From: CAZISM01 sp964541895
GTDB lineage: Bacteria; Zhuqueibacterota; Zhuqueibacteria; Residuimicrobiales; Residuimicrobiaceae
Length of the DNA stretch: 64,000 nt
Direction of reading: 5' to 3'
Assembly: GCA_964541895.1 (NCBI GenBank)
Contig: CAZISM010000001.1
Coordinates: 62,001-126,000 of the forward strand
A program made the translations under genes and the position numbers. Numbering within the stretch: the stretch's first letter is position 1; every line of letters begins with the position of its first letter. Shown in pieces: positions 1 through 7,986 of the stretch. Below the pieces are notes generated by a model, which was given only the letters and a program-made list of their open reading frames with translations, did not search any database and had not been told where the DNA came from.

Positions 1-1
1 T

Positions 2-283
2 TTGAGCAGTTATACCGATGCTTCCAACTTTCGCGGTGCGCTGCAGTATCTGGGGCGCGGCATCAAAGCCGTCAACCAGCGCAACATGAACGCCGGCGTG
101 GGTGAATTCGATGTACAGATCGCCGGCAATGCCGATCAGTTGGCGCGCGAGCTCGATCAACGCAAGGTGACTAATTATTCAATCGTGGTAACAGGGGCGA
201 CCGCCAACAAGGTAACGTTAAAAGTGGTTCATGAAAACACAGGCGCTGCTCCTGCAGCTGCTGATACCCTGCGGCAAAATTGA
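2..283 (+). CDS. C-terminal part of an unidentified protein (cut by window edge)
   Basis: The reading frame is open to the left edge, so the real start lies outside the window and only about 93 C-terminal residues are visible. It ends with TGA at 281-283. The visible part has alternating hydrophobic residues suggesting a small alpha/beta domain (for example the segment IVVTGATANKVTLKVV) and an Ala/Pro-rich tail. I do not recognise the family. It lies 90 bases upstream of a CsgG-like gene on the same strand, so it may belong to the same envelope-associated operon, but that is inference from position only. Confidence 0.6.
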   Translation: MSSYTDASNFRGALQYLGRGIKAVNQRNMNAGVGEFDVQIAGNADQLARELDQRKVTNYSIVVTGATANKVTLKVVHENTGAAPAAADTLRQN

Positions 284-373
284 CCGGTGTATCAGCTCTA
301 CGCACTCTTTTGCCGCCGTGATTCCAGCAAGGAGTCAGACTCTGACAGAGAAGATTTATAAGTGAGGTGTTCC

Positions 374-1276
374 ATGCGCAAAGTAATTGCTTCAATTTTT
401 ATCCTGATGGTCGCCGTGACCATCGTAGCCGCCCAGGGGAAGAAACGAGTCGCTGTGTTTACTTTCGAGGACAAAACGGCGCATACGTGGCACTGGTGGA
501 CCGGGCAGCCGGTGGGGGAGGGGATGGCGGATATGCTGATCACATCCCTTGTAAAGACGGGAAAATATACCGTGCTGGAGCGAACACAGATCGCCAAACT
601 GATGGAAGAACAAAAGCTGGGCCAGACCGGTGCCGTCACGCCGGAGAGCGCGGCCAAAGTGGGGCAGCTGCTCGGCGTCGAACTGGCCATTATGGGTTCG
701 GTAACCGAATTCGGCTATTCCAAGAAGGAGGTAGGGGGTGCTCTTAAAAAAGTAGGCTTTGGTGTAGGCGTAAAAAGCCAAAAAGCGACCGTTGCGGTTG
801 ATGTTCGTTTTGTCAATACCAGCAGCGGCGAGATCATGTCCGCGGAATCGGTGCGTGAAGAAGAGTCTTCCAAAGGGATTTCCCTGGACACCCAGAAATT
901 CGATTTTGACAATCAGAGCCAATTCGACGAGTCCATCGTCGGCAAGGCGACTCGCAAAGCCATTGACAAGATGGTCGGCCTGATCGACGGTGCCTCTGCC
1001 AATGTGTCGTTCTCCGCCAAAATCATCAAAGCCGATGGTCAGATCTTTATCAATGTCGGCGCCGCATCCGGCGTTAAAGTCGGTGATGTGTACACCGTGT
1101 ACCGTAAAGGGGAAGATTTGACCGATCCGGATACAGGCCTGTCGCTGGGCGCCACCGAAAGCAAAATCGGCCGCATCAAAGTGGTCGACAATAACATCGG
1201 CAACGGCAAGGCCTCCTCATGTGAAGCCATCGAAGGATCCGGATTTCAGAGGAATGACCTGGTAAAACAGAAATAG
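374..1276 (+). CDS. CsgG-family outer-membrane secretion/assembly protein
   Basis: About 300 residues. I place the start at ATG 374, not at the in-frame GTG 12 bases upstream, because GAGGTG sits just ahead of it and the protein then begins with a typical Sec signal peptide (residues 1-20, ending VAAQ). The body has the CsgG/FlgT-like core: RVAVFTFEDKT, then GMADMLITSLVKTGKYTVLER and a segment ending LGVELAIMGSVTEF. A C-terminal beta domain (from about residue 208) contains INVGAASGVKVGDVY, typical of FlgT/CsgG-associated modules. Known CsgG forms the curli export pore as a lipoprotein; this one has no lipobox cysteine and no curli subunit gene is visible, so a curli role is not supported. 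A terminator follows directly. Confidence 0.85.
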   Translation: MRKVIASIFILMVAVTIVAAQGKKRVAVFTFEDKTAHTWHWWTGQPVGEGMADMLITSLVKTGKYTVLERTQIAKLMEEQKLGQTGAVTPESAAKVGQLLGVELAIMGSVTEFGYSKKEVGGALKKVGFGVGVKSQKATVAVDVRFVNTSSGEIMSAESVREEESSKGISLDTQKFDFDNQSQFDESIVGKATRKAIDKMVGLIDGASANVSFSAKIIKADGQIFINVGAASGVKVGDVYTVYRKGEDLTDPDTGLSLGATESKIGRIKVVDNNIGNGKASSCEAIEGSGFQRNDLVKQK

Positions 1277-1302
1277 CGGCAGCAATGAGCTGAACGGGCA
1301 TG

Positions 1303-1340
1303 GAGGAGTTGATGCAGCGTGCGACTCCTCTTTTATTTTA
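1303..1340 (+). terminator. Rho-independent terminator after the CsgG-like gene
   Basis: A 9-bp stem (GAGGAGTTG at 1303-1311 with CGACTCCTC at 1322-1330, one G-T wobble) with a 10-base loop is followed by TTTTATTTTA. It sits between the stop at 1276 and the next start at 1357, so it should separate the CsgG-like gene from the FecR gene. Confidence 0.8.
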
Positions 1341-1356
1341 TGGAGAGTCAGGAACT

Positions 1357-2100
1357 ATGAACATGGGCAAACAGGTGTGCATGATTCTCATGGCGATGGC
1401 CCTGATCTGGAGTGGAACGGCGCCGGCGGCTAAACCGATCGGAACCTTTGCCTTTATCCTCGGCGGTCCGCAGGATGTTCAAGTGAAAAGCAAAGGCGGA
1501 GCGGTCTGGAATTCGGCCAAGCTGGGACTGACGGTGAGCGACGGCGACTGGATCAAGACCAAAAAAGAGTCGCGTTGTGAAATCAAACTGGCGGACAAGA
1601 GTCTGATTCGCCTCGGTGAGGAAACCGAGTTTGAATTTACGGCGGCGAATATCACGGCGCAGCAGCGCAACGTCAAGGGCGATTTGAAAACCGGTCAGGT
1701 TTATCTTAACCTGAACACAAAAACGTCCAGCAAAAGTCAGTTTCAGATCAAGGCGCCTACTGCGGTCTGCGCAGTCCGGGGCACCATTTACCGCATCGAT
1801 GCAGACTCGACCACCCAGTGCACCGTGTACGACGGCACCGTGGACGTAGGGCCGGCCAAGTTGTGGGGTCAGCCGGTCAAGCGGGAAGGTAAAAGCCTGC
1901 AACCCTATCAGGTGCCGGGTCCGTCGCAGGTACCGGGTCCGTATGAAGTGAGCCTGGATCAATGGGTACAGATTGTCAAGGGATTCCAGATCACGGTGCG
2001 CCGGGACGGCAAATTCGCTAAAACACAATTCGATGCCCAACAGGATGCCGGGGACGAGTGGGTCAAGTGGAACAAGCAACGTGATGGCATGGTGAAATAG
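1357..2100 (+). CDS. FecR-domain periplasmic protein
   Basis: 247 residues from ATG 1357, preceded by GGAG; an in-frame ATG at 1300 lies inside the terminator hairpin and would add residues before the signal peptide. Residues 1-25 are a Sec signal peptide (ends APAAKP). The FecR fold follows: VSDGDWIKTKKESRCEIKL, a short Lys/Gly turn (KTGQVYLNL), then FQIKAPTAVCAVRGTIYRID and VYDGTVDV. Classical FecR is an inner-membrane anti-sigma regulator with a cytoplasmic N-terminus; this protein has none, so it is an exported FecR-domain protein. A short in-protein repeat (QVPGPS, QVPGPY) lies at residues about 187-197. A second exported FecR protein is encoded at 14313-14984. Function unknown. Confidence 0.85.
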   Translation: MNMGKQVCMILMAMALIWSGTAPAAKPIGTFAFILGGPQDVQVKSKGGAVWNSAKLGLTVSDGDWIKTKKESRCEIKLADKSLIRLGEETEFEFTAANITAQQRNVKGDLKTGQVYLNLNTKTSSKSQFQIKAPTAVCAVRGTIYRIDADSTTQCTVYDGTVDVGPAKLWGQPVKREGKSLQPYQVPGPSQVPGPYEVSLDQWVQIVKGFQITVRRDGKFAKTQFDAQQDAGDEWVKWNKQRDGMVK

Positions 2101-2111
2101 CGACACGGACT

Positions 2112-3347
2112 ATGGCCTCTTCCAAATTCGAAAAGATTGACAGCATCATCGTCGTATTCCTTTCTCTGCTCTTCGCTCTTTTTCTATATGAAATGCGACT
2201 GGCGCTGATACCGCCGTTTCTTACGATCATCCTGGTCATTTTACTGCTGCCGCTGCGGCAGCACGCCTATGTTCGCTATATCATCGGTGTGGTGATCGCC
2301 ATATTTGTCTTCTGGTTCATGCGTGAAACCAAAGCCATCATCGCGCCTTTTGCCATCGCGCTGGTATTGGCCTATCTTTTTGACCCGCTGGTCACCGCAT
2401 TGGAAAAAAGACACATTGCGCGCCTGGCCAGCGTATCCATTATTGTGGTTTCGACCGGGTTGATTTTCGGCAGCCTGCTCTATTTCATGATACCCCGCAT
2501 GTTCGCGGAAATGCGCGATTTGCTGGTGTTTATGCTCGGGACGCCCACCCGTTTGACCGAATGGTTGAAAGCGGATGGCGCCGAGTTTTTTAAGAGTCTA
2601 GGCATCGATCCGGTGCAGGTGGAGGCGTACATTGCCGCCAAACTGCCGCTCAAGTACTACCAATGGCTGGAAGCGGCCCTCAACTGGGTTATGGCACTGC
2701 CCAAAAACGCGCCGCGTATTTTCAGCGGCCTGGTCTACGCTGTTCTCATTCCTTTTCTGTTTTTTTATATTCTCAAGGATTTCGACAAGGTCAAGCGCTG
2801 GACCAAAGAGCTGCTGCCCATAGAAAGCAGCTGGGTGGTCAAAGACTATCTGGACCGCATCAATGCCATCATCAGCGGCTTTTTTCGCGGCCAGCTCATC
2901 GTCTGCCTGACGGTTGGAATTTTGACTACGCTGGTGTTGCTGATTCTGCAGGTGCAATATGCCGTTTTGCTCGGCCTGCTGGCCGGCGCGCTCAACATTG
3001 TGCCCTATGTCGGGCTGGGCATCACGCTGTTTATCGGTCTGCTCATTGGCTTAACCGGGCCCAATCCGATGGTCACATCGGCAAAAATCGTGTTTGCCAT
3101 CGAAGGGGTTCGCTTGCTGGAGGGGTCGTTTATTGCCCCGAGAATCGTCGGCGATCGCGTCGGGCTGCATCCGGTTTGGGTGATCTTTTCCATCCTGATT
3201 TTTGCGCATCAGCTCGGCGTTCTGGGACTGGTGATTGCCGTACCGCTGGCAGCCAGCTTGAAGATATTTATCTCCATAGGCATTCGAAGTTACCGAAGAA
3301 GGGTCTGGCGCCGGCCAGTGCGGAAACATGAAGATACGTCGCGTTGA
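2112..3347 (+). CDS. AI-2E family (PerM-type) membrane permease
   Basis: 411 residues with about eight hydrophobic segments: pairs at the N-terminus (residues 10-70), one around 78-95 and a dense cluster from about 210 to 390. The sequence pattern fits the AI-2E/UPF0118 family: LAYLFDPLVTALEKR, a soluble middle region (about residues 130-200), then FLFFYILKDFDKVKRW and GALNIVPYVGLGIT. Family members have been linked to autoinducer-2 export or to Na+/H+ antiport, and substrate cannot be told from sequence. Its 3' end overlaps the next gene by 20 bases, so the two are probably co-translated. Confidence 0.9.
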   Translation: MASSKFEKIDSIIVVFLSLLFALFLYEMRLALIPPFLTIILVILLLPLRQHAYVRYIIGVVIAIFVFWFMRETKAIIAPFAIALVLAYLFDPLVTALEKRHIARLASVSIIVVSTGLIFGSLLYFMIPRMFAEMRDLLVFMLGTPTRLTEWLKADGAEFFKSLGIDPVQVEAYIAAKLPLKYYQWLEAALNWVMALPKNAPRIFSGLVYAVLIPFLFFYILKDFDKVKRWTKELLPIESSWVVKDYLDRINAIISGFFRGQLIVCLTVGILTTLVLLILQVQYAVLLGLLAGALNIVPYVGLGITLFIGLLIGLTGPNPMVTSAKIVFAIEGVRLLEGSFIAPRIVGDRVGLHPVWVIFSILIFAHQLGVLGLVIAVPLAASLKIFISIGIRSYRRRVWRRPVRKHEDTSR

Positions 3348-4599
3348 ACCGAAATCAGCCGCCGCCAGGGCGGGATTTCGCGACGGGGATGATATACTGG
3401 AAATCAACGGTTTTGCCATTCGGGATGAGATCGATTTTTACTATCATGCCGCCGATGATGACCTCGAATACCTCGTCCAACGACACGATCGCAGGTTCAT
3501 GATTCCCGTTCCGCTGGCCATACACGGCGGCTTTGGCCTTGAATTTGAGGGCATGGACTATCGCCACTGCGGTAACAACTGCATCTTTTGCTTTGTGGAT
3601 CAAAATCCTTCCGGTCTTCGGCAACCGCTCTATTTCAAAGATGAAGACTACCGGCTTTCATTCCTGTACGGCAACTATGTCACGCTGACGAACGTTTCCA
3701 AGAATCAGATGCAGCGCATTGTGGATCAGCGGTTGTCGCCGCTGTACATCTCTGTGCATGCCGTTGATCCCCTGGTCCGGCAAAAAATGCTCGGCCTGCG
3801 GCGAGACGACCGTTTGCTGGAGAAAATGGCTTTCCTGGCCGATCACCAAATTCAAATGCACACCCAGCTGGTGTTGTGTCCGGGCTGGAATGACGGTGCT
3901 GTGCTGGAAGACAGCCTGCAAAAGCTGGCCGGTCTCTTCCCGGCTGTGCAGTCCATTGCCGTGGTGCCGTTGGGCTTGACCCGACACCGTCAAGAACTGC
4001 CGATGCTGCAACCGGTAACCCGGCCACACGCCCGTCGCATCATCACCCAGGTGGAACGCGCCGCCGTCCGATTTAAAACCAAGCTTGACTCTTTTTTTGT
4101 CTACCTGGCGGATGAATTCTATATCAAGGCCGGCCATGAGATACCCGCAAGTGAGCGCTATGACGATTTTCCGCAGATCGAAAACGGAGTCGGCATGTGT
4201 CGTCGGTTTCTGCAGGATTTGGCCAGAGAGAGACGGTATTTCCCGAAAAAAAGCAAAAAGACGAGCGCACTGATCGTAACCGGGCTGTCGGCGGCGCCTT
4301 TTCTACGCCGACACCTGCTGCCGGCGCTTGACACGGTTCGCGGTTTCTCGGCCGAGGTGGTGCCCATACGCAATCGTTTTCTGGGCCCGCGCGTCACCGT
4401 ATCCGGACTGTTAACCGGACAAGATATATATAATCAATTAAAAGCCCGTCACGACAGCGATCTTGTTTTTTTGCCGCCGAACTGTTTGAATGAGGACGGA
4501 CTTTTTCTGGACGACTGGACACCGCAGCAGCTGCAGGACCGGCTTGGTGTCCCTGTTAAGCAACCTTTACGTTTGAGAGACCTGGTTAAAACCCTATGA
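3328..4599 (+). CDS. DUF512 protein: PDZ-like domain plus radical-SAM core
   Basis: 423 residues. Residues 1-60 form a PDZ-like domain (SAAARAGFRDGDDILEING). A radical-SAM cluster motif CX3CX2C follows at Cys81, Cys85 and Cys88 (HCGNNCIFCFVDQ), with a TIM-barrel-like region ending near residue 290 and the DUF512 C-terminal domain after that. The family is widespread in anaerobes and often sits beside der, as it does here (4-base overlap with der). The substrate is unknown; the context suggests a link to ribosome or tRNA biology, but that is inference. The start is inside the preceding permease gene, which implies coupled translation. Confidence 0.88.
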   Translation: MKIRRVEPKSAAARAGFRDGDDILEINGFAIRDEIDFYYHAADDDLEYLVQRHDRRFMIPVPLAIHGGFGLEFEGMDYRHCGNNCIFCFVDQNPSGLRQPLYFKDEDYRLSFLYGNYVTLTNVSKNQMQRIVDQRLSPLYISVHAVDPLVRQKMLGLRRDDRLLEKMAFLADHQIQMHTQLVLCPGWNDGAVLEDSLQKLAGLFPAVQSIAVVPLGLTRHRQELPMLQPVTRPHARRIITQVERAAVRFKTKLDSFFVYLADEFYIKAGHEIPASERYDDFPQIENGVGMCRRFLQDLARERRYFPKKSKKTSALIVTGLSAAPFLRRHLLPALDTVRGFSAEVVPIRNRFLGPRVTVSGLLTGQDIYNQLKARHDSDLVFLPPNCLNEDGLFLDDWTPQQLQDRLGVPVKQPLRLRDLVKTL

Positions 4600-5918
4600 A
4601 CAAAAAAATACCCGTCGTCGCCATCGTGGGTCGCCCCAATGTGGGCAAATCGACCCTTTTCAACAGAATCATTCAAAAGCGCGAAGCCATAGTCGATGAC
4701 AAGCCCGGAGTCACGCGAGATCGCAAGCAGGAACGGGCTGACTGGATCGGCGTCGCCTTTGAGGTGGTGGACACCGGTGGGTATGTGACCGGTCGAGAAG
4801 ATGTGTTTGCCAATGCCATTCGGGAGCAGGTCCACTATGCTCTGCAGCAGGCCGATGTCGTCGTCCTGGTCGTCGATATCACCACCGGTGTGACCGCGAT
4901 GGACCTCGATATCGCCCGGCTTTTGCACAAAGCCACTCTGCCGGTGCTCCTGGCGGTTAACAAAATTGACAATGAAAAGAGAGAGTACGACCTCGGCGAA
5001 TTTTACAGCCTGGGCCTCGGCGAACCGATTCCCGTATCCGCTATGAGCGGTAGGATGATGGGGGATTTTCTCGATGCCGTTGTGGGCCAATTGCCCCATC
5101 GGCCGAAACCGGAAGAAGAAAAAGGGGCGGCCTTGAAACTGGCCATCATCGGCAGGCCGAATGTGGGCAAGTCGTCTTTCATTAACGCTATCCTGGGCGA
5201 GAACAAGCAAATTGTGACCGATATCCCGGGCACCACTCGCGACAGCATCGATACGCGCATGCGTTATCAGAATACCGAATTCGTTCTCATCGATACGGCC
5301 GGATTGCGCCGTAAGGCGCGCGTCAAAGAGAATATCGAATATTTCAGCACGGTTCGAACGCACAACGCCATCAAGCGATGCGACGTAGCCGTCGTCATTC
5401 TGGATGCCACTGAGATAATCGCCGACCAGGACAAAAAAATCATGGAAGCGGCCCTCACCGCAGGCAAAGGCGTGGTGGTGGCGGTCAATAAATGGGATCT
5501 GATCGAAAAGGATACGCTCACTGCGCAGAAATTCCGGCAGCAACTGCAGGAATCGGTCCGCGACATGCAATTTCTACCGATCTTGTTCATCTCGGCCAAG
5601 GTGCAGCAGAGAGTGTTCAAGGTTCTTGATACGGCGTTGCAGGTTTTTGAAGAGCTGCACAAACAGCTTAAAACAGCCGAGCTGAACAAATTTCTCGAAG
5701 CCGCCGTTGAGCATAACCACCCGCCGGCCTTTGGCGACAAGTGGGTTAAAATCAATTATGTGACGCAAACAAAAGTCAAGCCGCCGCTGTTCAGCTTTTT
5801 TACCAACGAGCCCAGAGGCATTCCGCAGAATTACCGCAACTATCTGGAAAACCTGCTGCGCGAACAATTCGGTTTTCTCGGCGTTCCCATTCGTTTTGTA
5901 TTTCGAAAGAAAAACTAG
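4596..5918 (+). CDS. der: Ribosome-assembly GTPase Der (EngA)
   Basis: 440 residues, normal length for Der. Two tandem GTPase domains are visible: the first P-loop GRPNVGKST at residues 12-20 with DKPGVTRD and DTGG, and the second GRPNVGKSS near residue 186 with DIPGTTRDS, DTAG and NKWD. A C-terminal KH-like domain occupies about residues 350-440. Der binds the 50S subunit and is essential for its maturation in well-studied bacteria. It overlaps the DUF512 gene by 4 bases and is followed two bases later by a secreted protease gene. Confidence 0.97.
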   Translation: MNKKIPVVAIVGRPNVGKSTLFNRIIQKREAIVDDKPGVTRDRKQERADWIGVAFEVVDTGGYVTGREDVFANAIREQVHYALQQADVVVLVVDITTGVTAMDLDIARLLHKATLPVLLAVNKIDNEKREYDLGEFYSLGLGEPIPVSAMSGRMMGDFLDAVVGQLPHRPKPEEEKGAALKLAIIGRPNVGKSSFINAILGENKQIVTDIPGTTRDSIDTRMRYQNTEFVLIDTAGLRRKARVKENIEYFSTVRTHNAIKRCDVAVVILDATEIIADQDKKIMEAALTAGKGVVVAVNKWDLIEKDTLTAQKFRQQLQESVRDMQFLPILFISAKVQQRVFKVLDTALQVFEELHKQLKTAELNKFLEAAVEHNHPPAFGDKWVKINYVTQTKVKPPLFSFFTNEPRGIPQNYRNYLENLLREQFGFLGVPIRFVFRKKN

Positions 5919-5920
5919 CC

Positions 5921-7633
5921 ATGCGGTATGATTTGTGTCTGCTGCTCCTTGTGGGCGGATTATCAGCGCTCCCGGCCAAAGATACGGCTCTGCAACGAAT
6001 CGAATCTGATTTTGCGGCCGGCATGCTTTCGCGTGCGCGAGCCGTGGCCTATCAGCTGCAGGCCATACGCGAGCCGGAGAAATTGCCGGACCCTTATCGC
6101 TCACTGGACGCAGGCCTGACGCGTGAGGCCACTCGCCTGAAAAACGAAGCCTTGTCGCTGATCGACGGAGCCCTCCCGCAGGAGCGGGAACTTTTGCAGC
6201 AGGTCCTGCTGCGGCCGGAGCTGCCCCTGAGCCTGGTCAGCAGCGGCGGCCATTTTAAAATCCATTATACCCTGGAAGGTATCAACGCGGCGACGCCGGA
6301 TTTTGTGCAAGCTGCAGCCGCGGCGTTTGAATATTGCTGGAGGGTGGAAGTGGAGCAGTTGGGCTTTCAGCCGCCGCCGCCGGATGATGTCGATGGCCCA
6401 GAGATTGATGTATATGTTCTTCAATATGGAGATTACGGTTCCACCACACCGGATCGTCCCGTGCCCTCCACGCCGCAGGAGGACTATACGTCGTGGATTG
6501 AAATGGATAACGATTTTATCCATACCCCCACCAGAGGGCTGGATGGCATGCGCGTAACCGCGGCCCACGAACTGTTTCACACCATCCAATTCGGCTACCG
6601 CTCTTATCAGACCACGACACAGTCTTCCGTTTACTTTTACGAAGCAACGGCCGCATGGATGGAAGACGTTGTATACGACGACATCAACGACTATCTGAAC
6701 TATCTCAAATCGTTTTTCCGCTCTCCGGAGATACCGTTTACAAGCGCCAACGGCACCGTCGAATATGGTCGGGCAATATTTTTTCACATGCTGTCAGAAA
6801 AATATGATACCGGCATTATGAAAGCCATCTGGGATGAAATGAGAACGACCGAACCCCTGGAGGCCTTGTACACAGTGCTGGTTCGCCGGGGCAGCAATCT
6901 CAATATGGCGCTGGCGGAGTTTGCCGTCTGGAACTGCCATACGGCGACGCAGGCAGACACCAGCCGCTTTTACTCAGAGGGACATCTGTTTCCCGCCCTG
7001 ACGGCCAACACCTCTTTTGAACTGACCTCGTCGCTGGCGATTTCCGGGACCGCAGCGCCTCTATCAACGCATTATTATAAAATCACCAGCCAGGCCGGCC
7101 TGGCAGATATTCTGGTGTCACCGTCGCTTTCCGATCCTTTTAATGCCGTTTATGCGCTGTCATGGCAGAACTGGACCGCTACCCCCTTGTCAGACGTGCT
7201 GGCCGGCCCCACCAGCAAGAACCTCGCCAGCGTGTCCGGCAGCGCCCCGCTCTGGATCATGCCGATTTATACGCGATCGCCCTATACCGCCGGCCGTGAT
7301 TTGTCTTTCACCTTTGCACTTAACCTTGGTGAGGAAAAGTCGATCTCATCCCAAATCGTATTGGCCTATCCTAATCCATTTCGGCCGCCGGCTGATCGCA
7401 AATTGACCATCGCCTTTCTGATCCAGACCGCAGAACAGGTCTCTGCCAGCATACTGTCCGAGCAGGGGATTGAAATCTGGTCCCAGTCTTTGGGCGCGTG
7501 CCCTAAAGGCTGGAACAAATGCGAGTGGGACGGCAAGGACAGAAGCGGCCGTTACGTGGCATCAGCCATTTATCTATTTATGATTCGTACAGCTTCCTGG
7601 ACCGAGGTGTGCAAATTTTCTTACCTCCGTTAG
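5921..7633 (+). CDS. Secreted zinc metalloprotease, MXAN_6640-like, with FlgD-like C-terminal domain
   Basis: 570 residues. A signal peptide covers about residues 1-19. The metalloprotease motif HELFH lies near residue 215 within AAHELFHTIQFGY, with an acidic/aromatic stretch afterwards (YEATAAWMEDVVYDDIN) that often supplies the third zinc ligand. The region from about 480 to the end is a FlgD-type Ig fold: VLAYPNPFRP, then WDGKDRSGRYVASAIYLF. This domain is typical of FCB-lineage secreted proteins and may act as an export/sorting tail. It starts two bases after der; that this reflects an operon is likely, but a functional link to der is not. Substrate unknown. Confidence 0.85.
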   Translation: MRYDLCLLLLVGGLSALPAKDTALQRIESDFAAGMLSRARAVAYQLQAIREPEKLPDPYRSLDAGLTREATRLKNEALSLIDGALPQERELLQQVLLRPELPLSLVSSGGHFKIHYTLEGINAATPDFVQAAAAAFEYCWRVEVEQLGFQPPPPDDVDGPEIDVYVLQYGDYGSTTPDRPVPSTPQEDYTSWIEMDNDFIHTPTRGLDGMRVTAAHELFHTIQFGYRSYQTTTQSSVYFYEATAAWMEDVVYDDINDYLNYLKSFFRSPEIPFTSANGTVEYGRAIFFHMLSEKYDTGIMKAIWDEMRTTEPLEALYTVLVRRGSNLNMALAEFAVWNCHTATQADTSRFYSEGHLFPALTANTSFELTSSLAISGTAAPLSTHYYKITSQAGLADILVSPSLSDPFNAVYALSWQNWTATPLSDVLAGPTSKNLASVSGSAPLWIMPIYTRSPYTAGRDLSFTFALNLGEEKSISSQIVLAYPNPFRPPADRKLTIAFLIQTAEQVSASILSEQGIEIWSQSLGACPKGWNKCEWDGKDRSGRYVASAIYLFMIRTASWTEVCKFSYLR

Positions 7634-7986
7634 GCAGGTGTACAAAAATTGGACAAAAACCGCTTGACAAAGCTCTTTTTTATTTCTAAATTCAATAAAT
7701 AGGCAATATTGTGTCACAAGAACGTGATAAAAGCCAGATGTACTCTTTCGAAACAGTGGTGCAGTAAAAGCAGGCAAAAAAGGGTCAGTTTGCACAGCAG
7801 CAGATAGTTCTCAATACGTAGTGATGGTATAACTCATTTATAAACAACATCTGCACGAACCGCTCCCGGTGCAGCCACCTGGCATTATTATTGCAATGCA
7901 CTATCAGGAGAATTATATCGGGCAGGGCAACTGACGGTTATGAGCAATTTAACACCATTCAAGCCTTCTGATAGGGGAAGCGACCT
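7634..7986. other. 353-base intergenic region with a promoter and a long leader
   Basis: AT-rich region between the metalloprotease stop and the next start. It contains a sigma70-type promoter candidate at 7664-7692. If used, it gives a leader of nearly 290 bases before ATG 7987. Small inverted repeats occur in the leader (TGCAC...GTGCA near 7850-7871 and GCATT...AATGC near 7880-7900), but no known riboswitch is recognised and no coding frame is supported. Confidence 0.5.
7664..7692 (+). promoter_or_regulatory. Candidate sigma70 promoter for the barrel/TPR gene
   Basis: A perfect -35 hexamer TTGACA (7664-7669) is followed after 17 bases by TAAATT (7687-7692, four of six -10 matches). Transcription would start near 7699, about 288 bases ahead of the next gene. 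Confidence 0.5.

Noticed and set aside
374..1276. Curli system
   Set aside because: CsgG-like fold alone is not enough; no CsgA/B/E/F-like gene is visible and the lipobox is missing.
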